From Candidatus Competibacteraceae bacterium (GTDB lineage Bacteria > Pseudomonadota > Gammaproteobacteria > Competibacterales > Competibacteraceae): a stretch of 5,723 nucleotides of DNA. The notes under the pieces are model-generated. The model was not told the DNA's origin. It did no database searches and saw only the letters and a program-made list of their open reading frames with translations. The stretch covers positions 1 through 5,723 of the forward strand of contig JAGRHK010000130.1 in NCBI GenBank assembly GCA_020444985.1, given 5' to 3'. The position numbers and the translations under genes were made by a program. This document shows, piece by piece, positions 1 to 5,715 of the stretch; the first letter of the stretch is position 1; every line of letters starts with the position of its first letter.

Positions 1-865
1 GCAGTACCGTTGCGCGATTGGCCCGCCGCAGTAGCGTGTCTGTGGAATAATGCAGCAACAGGTGGCGATTGACCTGAGAGCTGGCAATCAGACCCAGGGC
101 ATTCAAGCCGAACAGCCAGCCGAAATTCTGCGCCGATACGCCATAAAATTCGATGAAGACATAGGGCGAACCGGTGATATAGGCGAACATTCCGGCGTGC
201 GCGAATCCGCCGCTTAGGACATAACCCATGAATGGGCGGTCAACCAGCAATTCCCCATAAACGCGTAACGCCGCGCCGATCCCCGTGCTGCCGATGGTGT
301 TCGCCGGGCGCGTTTCCGGCAATAAGCGCCAGACGGCGAACAGGCAGCCGAGTCCGAAGAGCGCCAGCACTGCGAAAATGGCGCGCCAGCCCGCAAACCA
401 GAGAATCCAGCCGCCAATGAAGGGTGCAAGAATCGGCGCCAGTCCCATGATCAGCATGAGGAGCGAAAATACCCGTGCGGCGGCCAGAGGAGCACAGCAA
501 TCGCGCACGATGGCGCGGGAGATGACAATCCCGGCGCAACCGCCTACAGCTTGGACAAAACGCAACCCGATCAGCGTGACGATATCGGTCGCCAGCGCGC
601 AACCGATTGAAGCCGCGATGTAGAGCGCCAGGCCGACATAGAGCGGCGGCTTGCGGCCATAGCGATCGGCTAACGGTCCATGAAGGGCTTGACCGAGCGC
701 CAACCCAATAAAAAAGCTGGTCAAGGTGAATTGGGCGGCAGAAGTCGCGACGCCAAAATCGGCGGCGATGGCGGGCAGACCGGGCAGGTACATGTCAATT
801 GACATCGGCGCGAAGGCGATCAGCCCGCCGAGAATCAACAGCCAGGAGAGGGGTAAGGTGGTCAG
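1..865 (-). CDS. Bcr/CflA-family MFS drug-efflux transporter, C-terminus cut by window edge
   Basis: Proton-driven inner-membrane exporter of the major facilitator superfamily, closest in pattern to the Bcr/CflA drug-resistance group. The frame stays open from the dprE2 stop to the window edge, giving 288 codons from a CTG at 865. The family is about 400 residues, so roughly the last four membrane segments are missing. Visible marks, numbered from the CTG codon: first membrane helix ending in the Bcr-typical MSIDMYLPGLP (21-31), the MFS motif A GPLADRYGRKPP (63-74), a proline/glycine-rich antiporter-type stretch GLAPILAPFIGGW (141-153), the end-of-TM6 LPETR (182-186), and a second-half start at about residue 209. 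The start is unresolved: no ATG or GTG lies between the dprE2 stop (893) and an ATG at 805, which is inside the first helix. CTG 865 aligns with the N-terminus of Bcr proteins; TTG 838 is the alternative. Neither has a clear Shine-Dalgarno. It probably depends on the dprE2 transcript, 27 bases upstream. The substrate is unknown. Family call is firm, start is not. Confidence 0.88.
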   Translation of the reverse strand, partial: MTTLPLSWLLILGGLIAFAPMSIDMYLPGLPAIAADFGVATSAAQFTLTSFFIGLALGQALHGPLADRYGRKPPLYVGLALYIAASIGCALATDIVTLIGLRFVQAVGGCAGIVISRAIVRDCCAPLAAARVFSLLMLIMGLAPILAPFIGGWILWFAGWRAIFAVLALFGLGCLFAVWRLLPETRPANTIGSTGIGAALRVYGELLVDRPFMGYVLSGGFAHAGMFAYITGSPYVFIEFYGVSAQNFGWLFGLNALGLIASSQVNRHLLLHYSTDTLLRRANRATVL

Positions 866-892
866 GTTGAGAGGCTCGGGTCGATGGGGTGA

Positions 893-1633
893 TTACAGTT
901 TCAGGCGTTTAAACAGACTTTCCGGGATATGGATGATGATCAGCATGATCCAGCGCCAGAACCCGGGCAAGTAGACTTCATTGCGGCCCCGGTCGGCGGC
1001 GGCGACGATACCTTGAGCGATTTGATCCGGCTGCGCCCACAGCATGCCTTTTTTCTCAAAGGCGGCCGTCATGGGCGTATCGACGAATCCGGGTTTGATG
1101 GTGATCACCTGGACGCCCTTGCGACTTAACCGATTGCGCAGTCCTTGCAGGAAGAGATTAACCATACTTTTGGCGGCCCCGTAGACATAGTTGCTTTGCC
1201 GACCTCGGTCGCCGGCAACGGAACTGATAGCGATCAAGGTGCCGCGTTGGCGCGCTTCAAAGTCATTAGCTAATAGCGTCGCCAGGCTGATCACGCTAAG
1301 CGCATTGGTGTGTATCGCTGCCAGCGTGGTCGTGACCGATTGTTGGCAAGCCTGTTGATCAGGCAATACGCCATGAGCGATCAACGCTATGTCAATGTGG
1401 CCGAGCGACTGATGAACGCGCGCCAACAACGCAGGATGTTCGGCGATGAGGTCCAGGTCCAGGCTTTCTTGAGCAACGGGTTGGCCTGAGCGGATTTCCA
1501 CATCGCCAGCAATAGCCGCCAGCCGTTCCGCATTGCGTCCGACCAGGTAAAAACGTGCGCCGGTTGCCGCAAATCGGCGGGCAGTGGCTTCGGCAATCGC
1601 AGAAGTTGCGCCAATAATCAGGATGTTGTGCAT
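893..1633 (-). CDS. dprE2: DprE2-like short-chain reductase (decaprenylphosphoryl-2-keto-ribose reductase)
   Basis: Predicted NAD(P)H-dependent reductase that turns polyprenylphosphoryl-2-keto-D-erythro-pentofuranose into the D-arabinofuranose form, the second half of the C2 epimerisation started by DprE1. The protein has 246 residues, close to the 254 of the mycobacterial enzyme. Short-chain dehydrogenase marks: Rossmann motif GATSAIAE (8-15) in place of classical TGxxxGIG, N110, catalytic S138, Y151 and K155 (YGAAK), and PGFVDTPM (181-188). The C-terminus is hydrophobic and ends HIPESLFKRL, which matches the HIPRSIFRKL end of Mycobacterium tuberculosis DprE2 (recalled, not searched). It may tether the enzyme to the membrane, where its lipid substrate lies. 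Start ATG 1633 is supported by AGGAG at 1639-1643, five bases away. The matching dprE1 is on the other strand, 2.5 kb off, beyond a yqiA gene. A general SDR of another pathway is possible, but the C-terminal match and the neighbours favour DprE2. Confidence 0.85.
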   Translation of the reverse strand: MHNILIIGATSAIAEATARRFAATGARFYLVGRNAERLAAIAGDVEIRSGQPVAQESLDLDLIAEHPALLARVHQSLGHIDIALIAHGVLPDQQACQQSVTTTLAAIHTNALSVISLATLLANDFEARQRGTLIAISSVAGDRGRQSNYVYGAAKSMVNLFLQGLRNRLSRKGVQVITIKPGFVDTPMTAAFEKKGMLWAQPDQIAQGIVAAADRGRNEVYLPGFWRWIMLIIIHIPESLFKRLKL

Positions 1634-1787
1634 AGGTTCTCCTGAGAGTTCAATAAATCGTCGCCGTGGTGACTCCGATTTTGCACATGCAGTTCAATGA
1701 GTAGAATTGTTCGGCGCCCCGAGATGCTTACCATAGGATTATGGATTAATGGGGTATTCGCCACATCCGATTTCGCAGCCACCCCGC
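1634..1787. other. Intergenic region between yqiA and dprE2
   Basis: This 154-base gap lies downstream of yqiA and upstream of dprE2, both on the minus strand. Apart from the dprE2 ribosome site (1639-1643) I see no convincing element. There is no hairpin followed by a T-run that would end yqiA transcription. On the minus strand a CATAAT hexamer resembles a -10 box, but the matching -35 position is poor. Whether dprE2 has its own promoter or is read from the yqiA transcript cannot be decided here. Confidence 0.4.
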
Positions 1788-2387
1788 TTAATCTGCAGTA
1801 AGAAACGCCTGAAACTCCTTCAAAGCGGCGCGAAACCCAACGCTGAATCGGTGATCATCATCGAACCACCAAACCGCCTGTTGGCGTTCTGTAAACCAAG
1901 CCGCTGTGCGTGGTAGGTCGATGAGATCGTCCCGGTGGCCTAATGCCGCGATTACCTGCCCAGGGTGCAATGTCGCTTCAGGCTCGGCGTTCTCCAGCGT
2001 CGTCAATTCAGTCACATGCTCCAGGGTCCAGACGTACTGATCGCCGGTCTTGAAATTTGTTTGTGGACCCACGGGATGCGCCATGTACTGCGCCCATACG
2101 ACCGGATTGGCGACCAGCGCTTTTAACTCCAGGCGGCGGGCCAGTTGCAGCGCCGTGAATCCGCCGAGGGAGGTGCCGGTCAGGATCACGGGATGAGAGC
2201 GCAGGATCTCCCGCACTTGATCGATCAGTGGCGCAAACCAACCGGGTTGATGGTAAAGAAGCTCAGGTTCATGGATGTCAGCGGTGGGAAAAGCCTCCCG
2301 TAATGCCTGCGCCTTATCCGTGCCGGGAGCGGAATTAAAACCATGCAAATAAAAGAATGTCGGCGTTGCAGTCGAAAAGGTCGTCAT
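1788..2387 (-). CDS. yqiA: YqiA/YcfP-like alpha/beta-hydrolase esterase
   Basis: Small cytoplasmic esterase of the YqiA group, whose E. coli member cleaves short acyl esters; the physiological substrate is not known. The protein has 199 residues, about the family length (193 in E. coli). Family marks: N-terminal FFYLHGFNSAPGTDKA (11-26) containing the oxyanion-side HGFNS, nucleophile elbow GTSLGG with S73, the VANPVVW stretch (92-98) followed by a TGDQYVW segment (114-120) that match the NPAV and TGQQYV regions of E. coli YqiA, an acidic pair D153/D154, and a C-terminal DDDHRF with H179 as likely catalytic histidine. ATG 2387 was chosen because AGGAG lies eight bases upstream (2396-2400) and the protein then begins as YqiA does. 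The frame stays open upstream to an ATG at 2510, but that extension has no family resemblance and runs through the likely promoter. In E. coli yqiA lies near cpdA and parE; here it separates dprE2 from the ubiA-type/dprE1 pair, with no evident link to arabinose metabolism. Confidence 0.85.
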   Translation of the reverse strand: MTTFSTATPTFFYLHGFNSAPGTDKAQALREAFPTADIHEPELLYHQPGWFAPLIDQVREILRSHPVILTGTSLGGFTALQLARRLELKALVANPVVWAQYMAHPVGPQTNFKTGDQYVWTLEHVTELTTLENAEPEATLHPGQVIAALGHRDDLIDLPRTAAWFTERQQAVWWFDDDHRFSVGFRAALKEFQAFLTAD

Positions 2388-2429
2388 GGTCAGGACTCCT
2401 GGGCAGGGTTCGGTTTCATCAAGGAAAGT

Positions 2430-2435
2430 AGTATA
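2430..2435 (-). promoter_or_regulatory. Candidate -10 box for yqiA
   Basis: On the minus strand this reads TATACT, five of six matches to the sigma-70 consensus TATAAT. It sits 43 bases before the yqiA ATG, which would give a leader of about 36 bases containing the AGGAG ribosome site. No good -35 hexamer is found 16-18 bases upstream, so the assignment is tentative. Confidence 0.35.
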
Positions 2436-2693
2436 ACTTGGCGCGATGACAGAGGAATATGTCGCAAGGCCATCACTGCTGTGGCTTAACTGCTTGCCTA
2501 TCCCGCGCAAAGAGACCTGTGAACACGATCAGCGACGTAACTGGAGATAGCACACCAGGCACGTTGGGAGATAAACCAGCGCTAGGGTGTATTAACGAAT
2601 AAAATGGGCGCATTATCGCAATTCGAACATCGCCCTGTTATGCCGCCGATGGCCTAGTGGGAAAAACGGGTCGCGGTTTGCAAAAACAAGCAA

Positions 2694-2721
2694 TTGAACC
2701 TGCCGCCCCCGTAATTTCAAT
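2694..2721 (+). promoter_or_regulatory. Weak candidate sigma-70 promoter for the HAD-UbiA/dprE1 operon
   Basis: TTGAAC (2694-2699) and TTCAAT (2716-2721) are separated by 16 bases and each match four of six consensus positions. Initiation here would leave a leader of about 45 bases before ATG 2774. A TATAAA at 2751-2756 is too close to the start codon and ribosome site to be a useful -10 box. Position and spacing are reasonable, but the match is weak. Confidence 0.22.
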
Positions 2722-2773
2722 GCGATAGCACTTTTATCAAGACCACGGTGTATAAAGCGGGAAGCTCTACTCA

Positions 2774-4201
2774 ATGAACGCACCGGTTCCTCTCTGCATC
2801 GACCTCGACGGTACGTTGCTCAATTCCGACCTGCTGCTGGAATCAGCGCTGGCCCAACTCAAGCAATCGCCGCTGTCTGTCTTGCACTGGCCACGTTGGC
2901 TGGCGCAGGGCAAGGCGCATCTCAAGGCGCAAATTGCCCAGCGCGTGGACTTGGACATCGAAACGCTGCCCTACCATGCGGAATTGCTGACCTTTCTCCA
3001 TCAGCAGAAAGTTGCAGGACGAATCTTGATTCTGGTCACGGCCTCTCACCGAAAATTTGCCGAACCGATCGCCGCGCATCTCGGTCTGTTTGATGACGTG
3101 TTGGCGACCGATGGCGCGCGTAATCTGGCCGGCCAGCATAAGGCTGAGATACTGGTGGAACGCTATGGCGAACGGGGTTTTGATTATGCAGGCAATGCCC
3201 CGGTCGATCTCGCCATCTGGAAGCATGCCCGCTGCGCCCTGGTGGTCAATGCCGGTCCGTCATTAGTCAAACAAGCGCAAGCCGTTTGCGAAGTCGAACA
3301 AGTCTTCCATTCCCGTGAAAAATCGCTGCGCCTCTGGATGAAGGCTTTGCGGCTCTACCAATGGCTCAAAAACGGCCTGATCTTTGTGCCGCTGGCTGCC
3401 GGTCATGTCTGGGATCAGCCGGATAAGCTGCTCCTGGCGCTACTGGCTTTTCTCAGCTTCGGGCTGTGCGCCTCCAGCGTTTACCTGCTCAACGATCTGC
3501 TCGACCTTGGCGCCGATCGCCATCATCCGCGCAAACGCCAGCGTCCATTCGCCGCCGGCAAATTGCCTCTTATTCAAGGCATCGCCGCCATTCCGCTGCT
3601 CCTGTTGACTGCGTTTGGGTTGAGCCTGCTGATTCATTCGCAGTTTACGGCGGTGCTGGCCACTTACTACGTCTTTACCCTCGCCTACTCGCTGCAGCTC
3701 AAGCAAATGCTGATGCTGGACACGATTACGCTGGCCGGGTTGTACACCTTACGGATCATTGCCGGCGCGGCTGCGGTGCGGATCATGCCTTCATTCTGGC
3801 TGCTGGCGTTCTCCATGTTCTTTTTTCTCAGCTTGGCGCTGGTCAAGCGCTATGCCGAGTTGCTGACCTTGCAGAAGCAAGGCGAATTAAGCGCACACGG
3901 GCGCGATTATCGCGTCGACGATCTGGGCATTCTGCAAAGCCTGGGCGCCGCCGCTGGTTATCTGGCGGTGCTGGTGCTGGCGCTGTATGTCAATACCGAA
4001 ACCAGCCGTGCGCTTTACGGCCAACCGATGATGATCTGGTTGCTTTGCCCCGTGTTGTTGTATTGGATCAGTCGCGTCTGGTTGGTCACGCATCGCGGCG
4101 AAATGCACGACGATCCTATTCTCTTCGCGGTCACCGATCCGCATAGCCGCTATGTGCTGCTGGCCTGTGCGCTGATCTTTCTGAGCGCGATGCCACAATG
4201 A
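2774..4201 (+). CDS. HAD phosphatase–UbiA fusion; predicted phosphoribosyl-polyprenyl-phosphate synthase
   Basis: Two-domain membrane enzyme of 475 residues. The N-terminal part (about 5-170) is a HAD-type phosphatase: motif I DLDGTLL (D10, D12), motif II LVTAS (T89/S91), probable motif III K123, and motif IV GNAPVD (140-145), where the usual first Asp is Asn. The C-terminal part (about 185-475) is a multi-pass UbiA transferase of the mycobacterial Rv3806c type. Its signature NDLLDLGADRHHPRKRQRP (240-258) carries the metal/diphosphate-binding Asp residues D241, D244 and D248. YSLQLKQMLMLD (305-316), LRIIAGAAA (326-334) and VKRYAEL (357-363) follow. Predicted reaction: transfer of 5-phosphoribose from PRPP to polyprenyl phosphate, with the HAD domain possibly removing the 5-phosphate; this division of labour is inference. 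Start ATG 2774 has GGGAAG nine bases upstream. The gene overlaps the dprE1-like gene by four bases (ATGA), so the two are co-translated. A quinone- or heme-prenylating UbiA is unlikely given the HPxKRxRP and KRYAEL marks. Confidence 0.88.
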   Translation: MNAPVPLCIDLDGTLLNSDLLLESALAQLKQSPLSVLHWPRWLAQGKAHLKAQIAQRVDLDIETLPYHAELLTFLHQQKVAGRILILVTASHRKFAEPIAAHLGLFDDVLATDGARNLAGQHKAEILVERYGERGFDYAGNAPVDLAIWKHARCALVVNAGPSLVKQAQAVCEVEQVFHSREKSLRLWMKALRLYQWLKNGLIFVPLAAGHVWDQPDKLLLALLAFLSFGLCASSVYLLNDLLDLGADRHHPRKRQRPFAAGKLPLIQGIAAIPLLLLTAFGLSLLIHSQFTAVLATYYVFTLAYSLQLKQMLMLDTITLAGLYTLRIIAGAAAVRIMPSFWLLAFSMFFFLSLALVKRYAELLTLQKQGELSAHGRDYRVDDLGILQSLGAAAGYLAVLVLALYVNTETSRALYGQPMMIWLLCPVLLYWISRVWLVTHRGEMHDDPILFAVTDPHSRYVLLACALIFLSAMPQ

Positions 4202-5526
4202 GTTCTGCTGCATTGAATCATGCACTCGCTAGCTGGGGCCGCTATCCATCGTCCTATCCGCATCAAGCCGTCCCCTGCCGCGACCGACAGACCCTGGTTC
4301 TACCCGAGGAGCCGCAGGCCTGCCTACCTTTCGGCAATGGCCGCAGCTATGGTGATGTCTGCCTGAATAATGACGGCGCGTTGCTGCTGACGCGCGGCCT
4401 GGACCGCTTCATTGCTTTCGATCCGGCAACCGGCGTGCTGCAGGCTGAAGCCGGCGTCTTGTTGTCCGAGATTCTAGCGCTGATCGTCCCGCAAGGCTGG
4501 TTCCTGTCCGTTACTCCCGGCACGCAGTTCGTCACCTTGGGCGGTGCGGTTGCTAACGACGTGCACGGTAAAAACCATCATGTCGTCGGCAGTTTCGGTT
4601 GCCAGGTGCGCGCCTTTGAACTGCTGCGTTCTGACGGTAGCCAGCGACTCTGCGCCCCACATGAGAATACGGACTGGTTCCAGGCCACCGTGGGCGGACT
4701 GGGATTAACCGGCTTGATCACCTGGGTCGAAATTCAGTTGCAGCGTATCGCGAATCCGTGGATCGTTGTTGAGAATCGGCGCTTCGCCAGTCTGGATGAA
4801 TTTCTGGCGCTGGATACCGAGTACGAGGCGCGCTACCCCTATAGCGTCTCCTGGATTGATTGCGCCGCCAGCGGTAAAACGCTGGGCCGGGGAATTTACC
4901 TGGCCGGGATGCATGCGCCGCCTGGTCTGCTCAAGTCCCTGCCACCGAAGCGCCGCGCTTTGACCATCCCATTTACGCCGCCTCTCTCGCTGGTCAATGC
5001 GCTCAGCGTCGGCGGGTTCAACCGACTCTATTACCATCTACCGCGTCCGGCGCGTGGGCTGACGCTGTATCAACCCTTCTTTTACCCGCTGGATAACCTG
5101 TTGCACTGGAACCGGCTGTATGGACCGCATGGCTTTTTCCAATACCAATGCGTCATTCCCCCAGCGAATGCCCGCGAGGCCTTGGGGGAAATTCTGGCGC
5201 GCATCGCTGTCAGCGGCCAGGGATCAATGTTGGCCGTTCTGAAACGCTTTGGAGAAAAGACGTCGGGCGGATGGTTATCTTTTCCCCGCCCTGGAGTGAC
5301 CTTGGCGTTGGATTTTCCCAATCGAGGCCAACCGACGCTCGACCTGTTGGAACGACTTGATGAAGTCACCCGGCAGGCGGGCGGCGCAGTCTATCCCGCC
5401 AAGGATGCGCGGATGAGTGGGTCCAGCTTTCGCCAGTATTTTCCCCAGTGGCGGAAATTCAGCGCATATATCGATCCGCGATTCGCATCCAGCTTCTGGC
5501 GCCGAGTGTCGTCAACGACGCCTTGA
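4198..5526 (+). CDS. dprE1: DprE1-like FAD-dependent oxidase (polyprenylphosphoryl-ribose 2'-oxidase)
   Basis: Flavoprotein predicted to oxidise C2 of polyprenylphosphoryl-ribose to the keto intermediate that DprE2 then reduces. It has 442 residues against 461 in Mycobacterium tuberculosis DprE1. It follows the family from end to end: SWGRYP (12-17), FAD-binding GNGRSYGD (46-53), TPGTQFVTLGGAVANDVHGKNHH (106-128), GSFG (131-134), ATVGGLGLTG (163-172), then the substrate domain with YPLDNLLHWNRLYGP (296-310), FQYQCVIP (314-321), LDFP (371-374) and YPAKDAR (399-405). K402 corresponds to the essential Lys418 of DprE1. A370 takes the place of Cys387, the residue covalently hit by benzothiazinones. 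No signal peptide is seen. ATG 4198 overlaps the stop of the upstream gene (ATGA) and has no clear Shine-Dalgarno of its own, so translation is probably coupled. L-gulonolactone-type oxidases share the fold, but the HGKNHH region and the neighbours make DprE1 much more likely. Confidence 0.92.
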   Translation: MSSAALNHALASWGRYPSSYPHQAVPCRDRQTLVLPEEPQACLPFGNGRSYGDVCLNNDGALLLTRGLDRFIAFDPATGVLQAEAGVLLSEILALIVPQGWFLSVTPGTQFVTLGGAVANDVHGKNHHVVGSFGCQVRAFELLRSDGSQRLCAPHENTDWFQATVGGLGLTGLITWVEIQLQRIANPWIVVENRRFASLDEFLALDTEYEARYPYSVSWIDCAASGKTLGRGIYLAGMHAPPGLLKSLPPKRRALTIPFTPPLSLVNALSVGGFNRLYYHLPRPARGLTLYQPFFYPLDNLLHWNRLYGPHGFFQYQCVIPPANAREALGEILARIAVSGQGSMLAVLKRFGEKTSGGWLSFPRPGVTLALDFPNRGQPTLDLLERLDEVTRQAGGAVYPAKDARMSGSSFRQYFPQWRKFSAYIDPRFASSFWRRVSSTTP

Positions 5527-5530
5527 TCGA

Positions 5531-5542
5531 CGAAAATTTTCG
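5531..5542. repeat. Perfect 12-base palindrome CGAAAATTTTCG
   Basis: This palindrome begins four bases after the dprE1 stop. It has no loop bases of its own, so it would make a poor RNA hairpin. It could be a protein-binding site or chance in a short AT-rich patch. Confidence 0.4.
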
Positions 5543-5556
5543 GTAACGTGAGGGGG

Positions 5557-5580
5557 CAGTGATGGCGTATTTCATCACTG
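5557..5580. repeat. Inverted repeat in the convergent dprE1/tRNA-Glu gap
   Basis: CAGTGATG (5557-5564) and CATCACTG (5573-5580) form a perfect 8-bp stem around an 8-base loop. It lies between the end of dprE1 (plus) and the 3' end of tRNA-Glu (minus), where both transcripts must end. Neither strand has a T-run after the stem, so it is not a standard intrinsic terminator. It may act as a weak or Rho-linked 3' end for either transcript. Confidence 0.45.
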
Positions 5581-5593
5581 TGCTACTCGGATA

Positions 5594-5669
5594 TGGCGTC
5601 CCCAAGGGGATTCGAACCCCTGTTATCGCCGTGAAAGGGCGATGTCCTAGGCCTCTAGACGATGGGGAC
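5594..5669 (-). tRNA. tRNA-Glu (anticodon UUC)
   Basis: The minus strand folds as a 76-base cloverleaf with encoded CCA. Acceptor strands GTCCCCA and TGGGGAC pair fully. The D-arm region CGTCTAGAGGCCTAGGAC is the usual tRNA-Glu form. The anticodon loop CTTTCAC carries TTC at 5633-5635. The T arm is AGGGGTTCGAATCCCCT. From memory it differs from E. coli tRNA-Glu at only a few positions. It reads GAA/GAG codons and also serves as glutamyl donor for tetrapyrrole synthesis in bacteria that use the C5 route. It is convergent with dprE1, 67 bases away. Confidence 0.97.
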
Positions 5670-5680
5670 GTGGAGGTGAG

Positions 5681-5711
5681 AAAAAAACAAACCGTCATCG
5701 TAATGACGGCT
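5681..5711 (-). terminator. Intrinsic-terminator-like hairpin just upstream of tRNA-Glu
   Basis: On the minus strand CCGTCAT, loop TACG, ATGACGG is followed by TTTGTTTTTTT, the layout of a Rho-independent terminator. The stem can be lengthened to nine pairs with an A-U and a G-U pair at its base. The T-run ends about a dozen bases before the tRNA-Glu 5' end, leaving little room for a separate promoter. It may end an upstream tRNA or gene, or be an intergenic hairpin in a tRNA precursor. Confidence 0.65.
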
Positions 5712-5715
5712 GATT

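Larger units (their letters stand above)
2388..2773. other. Divergent non-coding control region between yqiA and the HAD-UbiA gene
   Basis: This 386-base stretch lies between the minus-strand yqiA start and the plus-strand HAD-UbiA gene, so it should carry promoters in both directions. It is visibly more AT-rich in its middle than the flanking genes (around 2581-2620 and 2690-2760). I see no RNA gene, riboswitch, strong inverted repeat or credible protein in it. The upstream extension of the yqiA frame to 2510 is not convincing as coding. Weak promoter candidates in both directions are listed separately. Confidence 0.6.

Noticed and set aside
240..602. Open frames on both strands between 214 and 974
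   Set aside because: They are out-of-frame shadows of the Bcr/CflA transporter, whose own frame is open to the window edge and carries clear MFS motifs.
2388..2510. Upstream extension of yqiA to an ATG at 2510 (240 residues)
   Set aside because: The extra 41 residues do not resemble the family, ATG 2387 has a well-placed AGGAG, and the extension crosses the likely promoter.
2601..2637. GGGCG...CGCCC inverted repeat in the divergent region
   Set aside because: The arms are only five bases with a 20-base loop, which is expected by chance at this GC content.
2751..2756. TATAAA as the -10 box of the HAD-UbiA gene
   Set aside because: It is only 17 bases from the ATG, so the transcript would start at or inside the ribosome site, and no -35 box is suitably placed.
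3466..4146. Long plus-strand open frame of 226 residues inside the HAD-UbiA gene
   Set aside because: It is in another frame of a strongly recognised gene and its translation is arginine/alanine-rich with no family pattern.
5459..5698. Minus-strand open frame of 79 residues at the right end
   Set aside because: It runs through tRNA-Glu and overlaps the end of dprE1; the frame is a shadow, not a gene.
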